Virus record (IMG/VR): IMGVR_UViG_3300009151_000033
Location: 87,249-151,248 of that record
DNA from: a virus
Length of the DNA: 64,000 nucleotides
Strand: one strand, 5' to 3'
Shown here: positions 23,454 to 29,607 of the stretch, piece after piece
How positions within the stretch are numbered: position 1 is the stretch's first letter
Layout of the letters: each line of letters begins with the position of its first letter
Program-made: the position numbers and the translations under genes
The notes under the pieces: generated by a model
What the model saw: only the letters and a program-made list of their open reading frames with translations
Databases searched by the model: none
What the model was told of the DNA's origin: nothing

Positions 23454-24386
23454 TTAATCTTCCTTTGTTAAATTCTTAAAATATTCCATGAAATCTTCTT
23501 CTTCTGTCTCCTCGGCTTCGGCCTTTTTTGGGGCCTTACGCTTTGGAGTTGCATCAAAAGGGATATCGTCCTCGTCATCAACCTCCACTTTCTTGGCTTT
23601 TGTTGAAGATCGACGCGCAGGTAGATCATCTTCTTCTTCTAAGGCAAGGACTTCGTGCAGTCTCTTCTTGAGATCCGCATAAGGCTTAAATTCACTTGGT
23701 TGCAAAAATGCTTGAAGTGAATGTTCTGACTTCCAAATTCTTTCTAGTTCCTCGTCGTCATCCAACAAAGGAGCCACATCCGCGAAGTCTGACTTATCGT
23801 AGTTACGATAATTATCAACTTGACGAATCTTGAGACGGAAATTTGCGCCTTCCCAAAGATCGTATGGATTTACTGGAGTTTCATCCTCGAACGATGGATT
23901 CATTAGATCATTTAGCTTGTCGAAAATCTTCTTGCCATACTTGAATAGGAAGACCTTGCCTTCATTTTCAGGATGAGCAGAATCTTTTACGACATAAATG
24001 TTGGAAACATAATACAAGCGACGCTTTTGTCTGCGTACTTGTTCGCGCTCAGGAGACTTATCGTCATCTGACATATTCCAGAGCTTACTATTATATTCAC
24101 TGACCGGATCGTTTTGACCAATAGTTGTCAATGACTTTTCAATATACCACTTGCCTGTTGGACCCTTGAATGCATGGTCGAATAGTCGAACAAATGGGAC
24201 ATCTTCTGATCCGGGAGCGGGTAGGAATCGGATTGTAGCTGAACCGTTACCAGCCTTATCGGCTGTAGGTTGCCAAAACCGAGTATCATCGGCGCCATTC
24301 GCCGGCGAACTCATTTTATTCAATTCTGCCGTTAGCTTCTCTAGTGATGACTGACGGTTCTTTTTTAGTGAGGCAAAATCTACCAT
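23454..24386 (-). CDS. 32: Single-stranded DNA-binding protein gp32, 310 aa
   Basis: Clear gp32 core: ATIRFLPAPG, HAFKGPTGKWYIE, PENEGKVFLFKYGKKIFDKL, then NPYDLWEGANFRLK. The N-terminal LKKNRQSSLEKL basic segment corresponds to the cooperativity domain and the C-terminal 60 residues are acidic, as needed to bind replication partners. The protein has no cysteine at all, so the T4 zinc site (three Cys and one His) is gone. In that stretch it reads TTIGQNDPVSEYNS instead. Confidence 0.95.
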   Translation of the reverse strand: MVDFASLKKNRQSSLEKLTAELNKMSSPANGADDTRFWQPTADKAGNGSATIRFLPAPGSEDVPFVRLFDHAFKGPTGKWYIEKSLTTIGQNDPVSEYNSKLWNMSDDDKSPEREQVRRQKRRLYYVSNIYVVKDSAHPENEGKVFLFKYGKKIFDKLNDLMNPSFEDETPVNPYDLWEGANFRLKIRQVDNYRNYDKSDFADVAPLLDDDEELERIWKSEHSLQAFLQPSEFKPYADLKKRLHEVLALEEEDDLPARRSSTKAKKVEVDDEDDIPFDATPKRKAPKKAEAEETEEEDFMEYFKNLTKED

Positions 24387-24458
24387 GTTTTATTTCCTTG
24401 TATGTTTGTATGTTGCTATATGCGATTTATCCACTGTATTCATAATATATGGTATTTA

Positions 24459-24529
24459 GGCAAGCCCCAGGAGTCGAACCTGGTTTCTCCGACATGTACG
24501 GTGCATCTTATCCGAGATGCTAGGCTGCC
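24459..24529 (-). tRNA. Atypical tRNA-like gene (possible CAT anticodon)
   Basis: A good T-arm CCAGG-TTCGACT-CCTGG, a D-arm-like GCATC...GATGC with GG, and acceptor GGCAGCC pairing with GGC(T)TGCC with one bulged T. The central loop reads TACATGT, which would place CAT as anticodon but with A instead of the universal U33, and the stem has an A-A mismatch. No CCA is encoded. A promoter lies right upstream. Either a decaying tRNA or a specialised tRNA-like RNA. Confidence 0.5.
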
Positions 24530-24537
24530 TAAACTTT

Positions 24538-24566
24538 AGTATATCACAAGCCTTATAGGTTGGCAA
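24538..24566 (-). promoter_or_regulatory. Candidate early promoter for the tRNA-like gene
   Basis: Minus strand: TTGCCA (24566-24561), 17-base spacer, TATACT (24543-24538); the start would fall at the 5' end of the tRNA-like gene. Confidence 0.55.
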
Positions 24567-25254
24567 ATGATAGTTTATCGTAGTTCCGAAGAAACCTCTT
24601 TTGACTATTTTTAATAGGATAAGAAGCAATCGCGGTCATTTCATTGTTTAGATCTGGTTCTAAAAAGAAAGTGTAATCAAAGTTATTTTTTCTAAGCAAT
24701 TCACCAACATCTTCAAGGGCAGATAGATTATCCACACCAATAAGAGCAATATGAAGATTACTAATGCTAGACCCAGTTTCACCAAGTCGATGCCCCAATT
24801 CAATGGATGCATGGTTTGATTGTACAATGATTTGTTCTGGACTGAGATCCTTTCTGACAAAAATAAAGGCGTATTCCTTGTCTGGAAAAGTACCCGTATT
24901 ACATACGGACTCCTTGATTTTCTCCATCAATTCGCGATATAATACAAATTCATCGTACGTGTCGAATTGATCGTATGGAAACCAAAGACTCTTTGTTTTC
25001 ATTATTTCCCATTGCGGCTCAGTCATTTTATGAAAATGTCGATACAACAGAGCATTATAAATGCCTTGGTAATCGTATTCGTGTAGCCGTCGGTTTAAAC
25101 TAAATGCCCGCATTAATTGGGCGGTCGCAATTTCATATTTGTCTTTGTTACTTTTGGCCACCATGGCGCGCAGTACACAAAGGCAAATGTGGTCCCATGC
25201 AGTATTTTTCTTTTCATGGGCAAGTTTGGCGAATGCAGTTCTAAAATTTTTCAT
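24553..25254 (-). CDS. PTH2-like peptidyl-tRNA hydrolase domain protein, 233 aa
   Basis: The C-terminal 120 residues have the peptidyl-tRNA hydrolase type 2 pattern: AFIFVRKDLSPEQ, VQSNHASIELG (Q..HA), a HIALIGV strand, and NNEMTAIASYPI near the end. PTH2 proteins release peptides from peptidyl-tRNA. The Lys usually preceding the Q..HA motif is not obvious, so activity is uncertain. The N-terminal 110 residues are helical and unrecognised. The ATG at 25254 is preferred over an upstream one for its GGAAA-type ribosome site. Confidence 0.68.
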   Translation of the reverse strand: MKNFRTAFAKLAHEKKNTAWDHICLCVLRAMVAKSNKDKYEIATAQLMRAFSLNRRLHEYDYQGIYNALLYRHFHKMTEPQWEIMKTKSLWFPYDQFDTYDEFVLYRELMEKIKESVCNTGTFPDKEYAFIFVRKDLSPEQIIVQSNHASIELGHRLGETGSSISNLHIALIGVDNLSALEDVGELLRKNNFDYTFFLEPDLNNEMTAIASYPIKNSQKRFLRNYDKLSFANL

Positions 25255-25355
25255 TGTGTTTTTCCGTAATTGTAATAATTTAAATGAGGTGTATGTGGTC
25301 ACCTATTGTGACCTCAAATGAATATTACGGAGGTCCTGTTTGATAATAAATCTAC

Positions 25356-25508
25356 CTATGCATTATAATCATCCTCAAATTGGGTTAAATCTTGTTCTAG
25401 AATAGCATTATATGCCATAAGAAGATATTGTTTTGTCCAGTCATCAACAACGGTAAAATCTTCTTCTGTCAATTCATTCGGCTCTAAAATATTTTCTGGG
25501 TGTTCCAT
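25356..25508 (-). CDS. Hypothetical acidic protein, 50 aa
   Basis: The start at 25508 has GGAG at good spacing; an in-frame ATG four codons upstream lacks one. Acidic, predicted helical (DDWTKQYLLMAYNAILEQDL). TAG stop. Lies between PTH2-like gene and the tRNA pair. Confidence 0.55.
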   Translation of the reverse strand: MEHPENILEPNELTEEDFTVVDDWTKQYLLMAYNAILEQDLTQFEDDYNA

Positions 25509-25530
25509 GTGATTCTCCATTATATAGTAT

Positions 25531-25605
25531 TGGCGACCCCGGTGGGACTTGAACCCACAACCTAACAGTTTAGAATTGTTTGCTCTAACATTGAGCTACA
25601 GGGCC
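25531..25605 (-). tRNA. tRNA with CUA anticodon (putative amber suppressor)
   Basis: Cloverleaf with acceptor GGCCCTG/CGGGGTC, D-stem GCTC/GAGC, T-arm GTGGG-TTCAAGT-CCCAC, variable loop AGGTT, discriminator G and encoded CCA. The anticodon loop is TTCTAAA, so positions 34-36 are CTA, which reads UAG. Oddities are an A-C pair at 31-39 and a D-loop AATGTTA with one G fewer than the common AATGGTTA. It resembles a Trp-type body with one anticodon change, but the charging identity cannot be read from sequence. Confidence 0.8.
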
Positions 25606-25620
25606 TAATATTTGGTATGT

Positions 25621-25714
25621 TGGTAGTCCCGGTTGGATTCGAACCAACGACGCTCTCTAATCTGGAGACGATGCTGGGTATAAGCCAGGTGTTTTACCAC
25701 TAAACTACAGGACT
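25621..25714 (-). tRNA. tRNA with UAU anticodon (Ile-like) and long variable region
   Basis: Acceptor AGTCCTG/CGGGACT, D-arm GTTT-AGTGGTA-AAAC, anticodon loop CTTATAC (anticodon TAT, codon AUA), T-arm GTTGG-TTCGAAT-CCAAC, discriminator A and encoded CCA. Between anticodon stem and T-arm lie about 24 bases that can form an extra arm (CTC-CAGATTA-GAG core). tRNA-Ile normally has a 5-base variable loop. A first-pair mismatch (27-43) is present. Confidence 0.78.
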
Positions 25715-25805
25715 ATAAATATAATGTGACTCGCGGTTGGGTGCCCAGTCACTCTAATAGCTAGCAAGGAGCATCAGCATGTTTATTTATACCATCATTT
25801 AAAAA
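25714..25805 (+). pseudogene. Remnant of a GIY-YIG gene 5' module
   Basis: Copies the 5' region of the GIY-YIG gene at 28516-28600: TATAAATA (25714-25721), a 6-bp leader hairpin GTGACT/AGTCAC (25726-25752), AAGGAG (25766-25771), and an ATG at 25779 followed by codons for MFIY. It then stops after seven codons. Distances from late box to ATG are 65 and 67 bases in the two copies. The rest of the gene is lost here. Confidence 0.5.
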
Positions 25806-25811
25806 ATCAAG

Positions 25812-26039
25812 TTAATAGTTTGCGATATATCCCCACATGCCCCAAGCAGGCGACCAACACGATCCACCGACGAGTTGCCATGGAACGACTTGCCATCCGG
25901 CAGGCGTTTGACAAATATTACCGTAATACAGGCCATTGTTATAATTATAAACAGTAGCGGCATTAACTGTAGTAGCATTCATTGCAAAGGTGGCAGTAAA
26001 TAGTCCAGCAACCAAAGCCAAAGTTTTAAAGAGTTTCAT
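25812..26039 (-). CDS. Small secreted protein, 75 aa
   Basis: Typical Sec signal: MKLFKTLALVAGLFTATFA then a probable cleavage after VNA (about residue 27). The mature part is about 48 residues, rich in Tyr, Trp, Gly and Asn, with two Cys (NICQTP and GSCWSP) that could form a disulfide. Exported to periplasm or beyond; possibly a surface or exclusion factor. No family recognised. Confidence 0.65.
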   Translation of the reverse strand: MKLFKTLALVAGLFTATFAMNATTVNAATVYNYNNGLYYGNICQTPAGWQVVPWQLVGGSCWSPAWGMWGYIANY

Positions 26040-26082
26040 AGTCACTATCCTTATGTTATGTTGACTGTTTTATTTAGTCGAA

Positions 26083-26667
26083 TTATTCTGTATAATTTAC
26101 ATTCTTCAAGAACAATGACTGTTGTCGGATATAACGTTCTTTCATTGTTGAGGCTTCTCGGATTTCATTTGTCGATTCTACATCAACTTCGAATCCAAAT
26201 GCCTGCATGACCGCTACCCAATATTCAATAGGCTGACAATTCACATGATGATGTCCAGGTTGACCAGGAAGCGCATGTGTCATAATGACATATTTACATG
26301 ACTGAAAAGTTGTAACGAAATTTTGAATGTATCTGGCTTCGATGTGCTCAACAAATTCAACGGACCAAGCAAGGTCATAATTCTTTTCTGGTTTATATGG
26401 AGCCACCTGATAATCATGGATTACAATGTCTGACACGGCCCGATCGACAATAAAGTCTCCATCGACGCCCAAGACTTCCAAGCCTTTTGACCTTGCCAAT
26501 TCTACCATTCCGGCAGGTCCACATCCTACATCGATCATTGACTTGATGCCAAATTTTTCGATAATATAATTTAGAGCACCTTCGTCTAGGTGTGTTTCAT
26601 TTTCATGCCCACCTAAATGCGAAGGAAGAGCGGAACCACCAGGTGGGATAATATTCAATTTTACCAT
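26083..26667 (-). CDS. Class I SAM-dependent methyltransferase, 194 aa
   Basis: Motif I MIDVGCGPAGM (residues 44-54), motif II EVLGVDGD, and a YDLAWSVEFVEHIE post-motif typical of Methyltransf_11/23 enzymes. The C-terminal part has HALPGQPGHHHVN, as in sugar- or small-molecule methyltransferases. Substrate not predictable; modification of surface glycans or nucleotides are options. Short intergenic gap to gp59. Confidence 0.8.
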   Translation of the reverse strand: MVKLNIIPPGGSALPSHLGGHENETHLDEGALNYIIEKFGIKSMIDVGCGPAGMVELARSKGLEVLGVDGDFIVDRAVSDIVIHDYQVAPYKPEKNYDLAWSVEFVEHIEARYIQNFVTTFQSCKYVIMTHALPGQPGHHHVNCQPIEYWVAVMQAFGFEVDVESTNEIREASTMKERYIRQQSLFLKNVNYTE

Positions 26668-26669
26668 TA

Positions 26670-27263
26670 TTATTCCTTATTATCATTAATTGTTTTTATG
26701 GCCAATTCTTTAAATTTTTGTTTATCAAATTTAATGAACGGTTTATATTTGTTACATAGTAAATATACATTTGCCCATATCGGATCATCTTTTAGTATCT
26801 TACACCATGCAGGGAAAAAGGCAACCAGTTCATTCAAAATAATCAGTGTTTCAATCGAAATAGATTTGGACAAAAACAATTTTAACAAATAAGGATGACT
26901 TGAAGTTTCCGTTGGTTTGAAATTTTCATCAAAATTGGATTTCAATTTTTCAAGATCGGTTTTAAATGTTCTGGTCAAAGATTGCTGTCTGCCCAACCAT
27001 ACATTATATATATGATCACTTCGGCTATTAGATACAAGGTCTCCAACCCAAATATTAGGACCAGTCTCCACAAAATTCGCGACAAGAAAGTTTTTGACGT
27101 CTTCTTTTTTAGAAAGCTTTTGAAATTGATATTTGTCTTTTCTTGCGTCAAATGCGGCAGGCGAGACAGGAATTTTTCCATTATATTTGATAAAATCATA
27201 AGATTCCGACGTAAAATGCCGTTTGAGCGCAAGATACATTACATAAGATTCATAGGGGGTCAT
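26670..27263 (-). CDS. 59: DNA helicase loader gp59, 197 aa
   Basis: N-terminal pattern matches T4 gp59 closely: YDFIKYNGKIPVS, then DKYQFQKLSKK and NIWVGDLVSNS. Length is near that of T4 (217 aa). It loads the gp41 helicase onto gp32-coated forks; gp32 and gp41 are both present in this window. Gene order 59-33 is the same as in T4, with overlapping ends. Confidence 0.88.
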   Translation of the reverse strand: MTPYESYVMYLALKRHFTSESYDFIKYNGKIPVSPAAFDARKDKYQFQKLSKKEDVKNFLVANFVETGPNIWVGDLVSNSRSDHIYNVWLGRQQSLTRTFKTDLEKLKSNFDENFKPTETSSHPYLLKLFLSKSISIETLIILNELVAFFPAWCKILKDDPIWANVYLLCNKYKPFIKFDKQKFKELAIKTINDNKE

Positions 27264-27493
27264 TCAATTGGTAGACGTTGAACCTTAGGAAGAAAGTGTA
27301 GTACTTCTGCATCCAATGAAATTTTTGATTTTAGATTTTCATTTTTTCGGACGAGAGATACTACACTTTCGATTTCCAGATTGTTAATTTCACAGTATAG
27401 TACAACAGCATCAATATAATTGATGTCATGCTGCCAAACCAAGTCCTCAATGTCGTCATAGAATGTATCAGCCGACTTGATCTTTATTTCCAT
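27260..27493 (-). CDS. 33: Late transcription co-activator gp33-like, 77 aa
   Basis: A helical protein with DIEDLVW, NYIDAVVLYCEINNLEIESV and a closing KVQRLPIE, the pattern of T4-type gp33, which links the sliding clamp to RNA polymerase at late promoters. Start at 27493 because the longer version would run into the hydrolase gene. Adjacent to gp59 as in T4. Consistent with the late boxes seen in the window. Confidence 0.8.
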   Translation of the reverse strand: MEIKIKSADTFYDDIEDLVWQHDINYIDAVVLYCEINNLEIESVVSLVRKNENLKSKISLDAEVLHFLPKVQRLPIE

Positions 27494-27498
27494 TATAA

Positions 27499-28059
27499 TT
27501 ATCCCGTATAAAAAATATGTTGTCCAATAGTTACTGTTTTCGCTAATCTCCAGTGAGGATGACACCATGTAGCATGGTAAAATTTGGCGCCGCCTGTGTT
27601 ATCTTGGATATTGCCAATGTAAACTTGTTCGGCAATTTTCCTATTTTTTTCTATCTTACAATGGAATTTATGTCTTTTGGACGATTCGCGCATCCAAGAA
27701 AATTGATAAATTCCACCTATCTTTTGTTTCACAACAGAACATGCATTGTCGGCAAATCTAGGATCTTTTGTCCTATTCATTACCACATGAGCCACGGCAA
27801 TTTTGCCTTCTGTTGGTTGATTGTCCGCCTCATATGTGATATTCGTGGCGAGACAATCGATTTGTTTTTTATCTTCCGTGGTTAATTTTACTGGAACTTT
27901 CACGATTACTTTCTGCTCAATTACTTTAGTCTGTGGTACTACCATAACCAATGGTTTAGGTTTTAGTAGAAGGGCTCCACCGGTAATGGCTGTCATACCA
28001 ATAGTTAATCCGAATAGAAACCCAATGGCCAAGCGATTTCGCTTAGGTAAATCGGTCAT
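27499..28059 (-). CDS. SleB/CwlJ-type cell-wall hydrolase (endolysin), 186 aa
   Basis: N-terminal signal anchor (about residues 10-33), a Val/Lys-rich linker, then a Hydrolase_2 domain: NITYEADNQPTEGKIAVAHV, MNRTKDPRF, the segment YQFSWM and a late KFYHATWCHPHW. The Glu of TYEAD is the likely catalytic residue. SleB-type lytic transglycosylases are common in Alphaproteobacteria and their phages. The anchor suggests membrane-tethered export (SAR-like) rather than holin-only release. Confidence 0.85.
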   Translation of the reverse strand: MTDLPKRNRLAIGFLFGLTIGMTAITGGALLLKPKPLVMVVPQTKVIEQKVIVKVPVKLTTEDKKQIDCLATNITYEADNQPTEGKIAVAHVVMNRTKDPRFADNACSVVKQKIGGIYQFSWMRESSKRHKFHCKIEKNRKIAEQVYIGNIQDNTGGAKFYHATWCHPHWRLAKTVTIGQHIFYTG

Positions 28060-28176
28060 CTTTCTCCCTTTGTTTTGATACTCCTTAATAAAGGGTTAAG
28101 ACACATGTCTATGTCACGGAGTATAGCAGTCGTTTAGAAAAAATGAAATCCAAGCCAGATTTATAACCTGGACTTC

Positions 28177-28205
28177 ATTGTAATACTTAGTATGTACGTT
28201 GTCAA
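28177..28205 (-). promoter_or_regulatory. Candidate sigma-70-like promoter
   Basis: Minus strand: TTGACA (28205-28200), 17-base spacer, TACAAT (28182-28177). Would transcribe the hydrolase, gp33 and gp59 genes. Confidence 0.6.
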
Positions 28206-28208
28206 GCC

Positions 28209-28370
28209 TTAGTGTCTATGTTTCGCCATTAATTTGACGATTTTTTCTTCGGCTAGCTTCAATTTTGCGTTTGCAGTGAGCAATTCGTCTTTCACTCTGA
28301 TCGCTTCTAATGCATGAAAAAAATATAATATCCCACCTATAATAATAACGAACAATAAAAGATAGACCAT
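28209..28370 (-). CDS. Small membrane-anchored protein, 53 aa
   Basis: N-terminal transmembrane helix (VYLLLFVIIIGGILYFF) followed by a charged helix (KLKLAEEKIVKLMAKH). GGAGG lies 5 bases before the ATG. Could be a lysis accessory protein given the adjacent hydrolase; function unknown. Confidence 0.6.
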   Translation of the reverse strand: MVYLLLFVIIIGGILYFFHALEAIRVKDELLTANAKLKLAEEKIVKLMAKHRH

Positions 28371-28420
28371 GTCTGCCTCCTGTTTGTTACCTGTGGTTGG
28401 ATAAACTATTTAGTGAAAGT

Positions 28421-28479
28421 GGGGAGTTTCTGTTGCAAGGTACTCCCCGAACCCCGGCACGGCTTACGCCGCTAGTGCC
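28421..28479. other. Two tandem hairpins of unknown role
   Basis: GGGGAGT (28421-28427) pairs perfectly with ACTCCCC (28442-28448). Right after it GGCAC (28456-28460) pairs with GTGCC (28475-28479), enclosing GGC-TTAC-GCC. On the minus strand this lies in the leader of the 53-aa gene. No known riboswitch consensus recognised. Confidence 0.45.
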
Positions 28480-28515
28480 ATAGGTGCGTTATGTTCGTCC
28501 TGTATCCTTATTTAG

Positions 28516-28554
28516 TATAAATATGTGTAGGTCACGGATAGCGGTCCCACCTAC
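28516..28554 (+). promoter_or_regulatory. Late promoter and leader hairpin of the GIY-YIG gene
   Basis: TATAAATA (28516-28523) followed by hairpin GTAGGT (28527-28532) with ACCTAC (28549-28554). The same layout with different stem bases occurs at 25714-25752. Confidence 0.6.
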
Positions 28555-28582
28555 TCTAGTCCTCATACAAGGAGCCCAGCAC

Positions 28583-29008
28583 ATGTTTATTTATTACGTC
28601 TATGCCTATCTAAGGGAAGATGGCACACCTTATTACATTGGTAAAGGAACCGGTAAAAGAGCATATGACAAAAGACATTCTGTTGGTATACCTCCCAAAC
28701 ATCGTATTGTAATAATGGAATCCAATCTCAGTGAATTGGGTGCTTTTGCACTTGAACGATTCTACATTCGGTGGTATGGACGTAAAGATATTGAAACTGG
28801 AGTTCTTAGAAATAGAACAGACGGCGGCGAAGGTCAACAGGGTATTGTCCGGTCAGAAGAAACAAAGAAAAAAGTTTCTGAATCAAAAAAAGGAATACCA
28901 CATCACTGGTGTTGGAATAGAGGATTAAAATGCCCACATTCTGACGAAACAAAAGAAAAAATTCGACAGAAAAAACTAGAATATTGGGCAAGAAAAAAAG
29001 CAAGTTGA
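28583..29008 (+). CDS. GIY-YIG homing endonuclease, 141 aa
   Basis: Starts at an ATG preceded by AAGGAG. GIY-YIG domain: YVYAYL, then TPYYIGKGTG (the YIG strand), an Arg-rich helix and ALERFYIRWYG carrying the metal-binding Glu. The C-terminal half has two NUMOD3-like motifs (SEETKKKVSESKKG and SDETKEKIRQ) that bind DNA. Seg-type freestanding mobile endonuclease. Its last codons overlap the terminator of the convergent tmRNA gene, so it may have inserted beside it. Confidence 0.88.
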   Translation: MFIYYVYAYLREDGTPYYIGKGTGKRAYDKRHSVGIPPKHRIVIMESNLSELGAFALERFYIRWYGRKDIETGVLRNRTDGGEGQQGIVRSEETKKKVSESKKGIPHHWCWNRGLKCPHSDETKEKIRQKKLEYWARKKAS

Positions 29009-29031
29009 TTCTGTTCCGAGGCTCAACTTGC
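29000..29031 (-). terminator. Rho-independent terminator of the tmRNA gene
   Basis: Minus strand: 9-bp stem GCAAGTTGA/TCAACTTGC (29031-29023 with 29008-29000) followed by seven T (complement of 28993-28999). Confidence 0.85.
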
Positions 29032-29315
29032 AAAGCCCGTGTAGATTATGCTGCTAGAGCAAATTCCACAGTGTTGTCATTAGCTGCGACATTTACAGTT
29101 TTTAGTCATTAACGGAACTACCCGAGTTGCTATTCTATCTACTAACTGTCAGTCGATTCTATTCGCCCCCAACAAAGATACACAGGTAGAGGCTTTCACT
29201 CTACTTTGGCTTATAGCCCCATCAAGACCTGTTGCGGCTGTGTACCTTTGGTGGAGGCGGGGAGATTCGCACTCCCGTGTTGCCCAGCTTTTAATAGTTT
29301 AGTTTACAACCATTG
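29000..29315 (-). ncRNA. ssrA: Circularly permuted (two-piece type) tmRNA
   Basis: On the minus strand the acceptor piece comes first. Its T-arm CGGGAGTGCGAATCTCCCCG and acceptor strand CGCCTCC end with ACCA at about 29250. An intervening segment follows, flanked by complementary AGGTACACAG and CTGTGTATCT. The mature 5' end GGGGGCG begins at 29170 and pairs with the acceptor strand (7 bp with one G-T). The tag frame GCA GCT AAT ... GCA TAA (29087-29046) encodes AANDNTVEFALAA, with the universal ANDN start and LAA end of tmRNA tags. Permuted ssrA is a hallmark of Alphaproteobacteria. It tags stalled peptides and frees ribosomes. The exact upstream end of the acceptor piece is approximate. Confidence 0.93.
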
Positions 29316-29322
29316 ATCTTAT

Positions 29323-29439
29323 TTAGTCATACCGCGCGGCTTCGGCCCGGCGCCCTACCTCGCGCTTCGCCAAAGCCGATTCGTTGGCTTCGATAGCAAA
29401 TTCGTTCACTTCCGAAACACTCGTCACTTCATACGGCAT
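29323..29439 (-). CDS. Hypothetical small protein, 38 aa
   Basis: MPYEVTSVSEVNEFAIEANE then an Ala/Arg-rich helix. AGAGAGA tract before the ATG. Located between the tmRNA promoter and the tmRNA acceptor piece, so it would be co-transcribed with tmRNA. Small and G+C-rich; moderately supported. Confidence 0.5.
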   Translation of the reverse strand: MPYEVTSVSEVNEFAIEANESALAKREVGRRAEAARYD

Positions 29440-29468
29440 TTTGTTTCTCTCTTTTCACGTTATAATTC

Positions 29469-29496
29469 ATAATAACATATGGCCGCCATATGGCAA
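29469..29496 (-). promoter_or_regulatory. Candidate early promoter for tmRNA
   Basis: Minus strand: TTGCCA (29496-29491), 16-base spacer, TATTAT (29474-29469). Confidence 0.6.
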
Positions 29497-29505
29497 CCAT
29501 AAAAA

Positions 29506-29597
29506 TGGCGGCAGGAGTGGGATTCGAACCCACGGAACCCTTTCAGGTTCTCCGGTTTTCAAGACCGGTGCAATAAACCAGGCTCTACCATCCTGCC
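29506..29597 (-). tRNA. tRNA-Ser (TGA)
   Basis: Class II tRNA: perfect acceptor GGCAGGA/TCCTGCC, anticodon stem CCGGT/ACCGG with loop CTTGAAA (anticodon TGA), variable arm GAACC-TGAAA-GGGTTC, T-arm GTGGG-TTCGAAT-CCCAC, discriminator G, encoded CCA. The tmRNA promoter starts within 10 bases of its 3' end. Confidence 0.93.
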
Positions 29598-29607
29598 ATA
29601 TTGTTAC

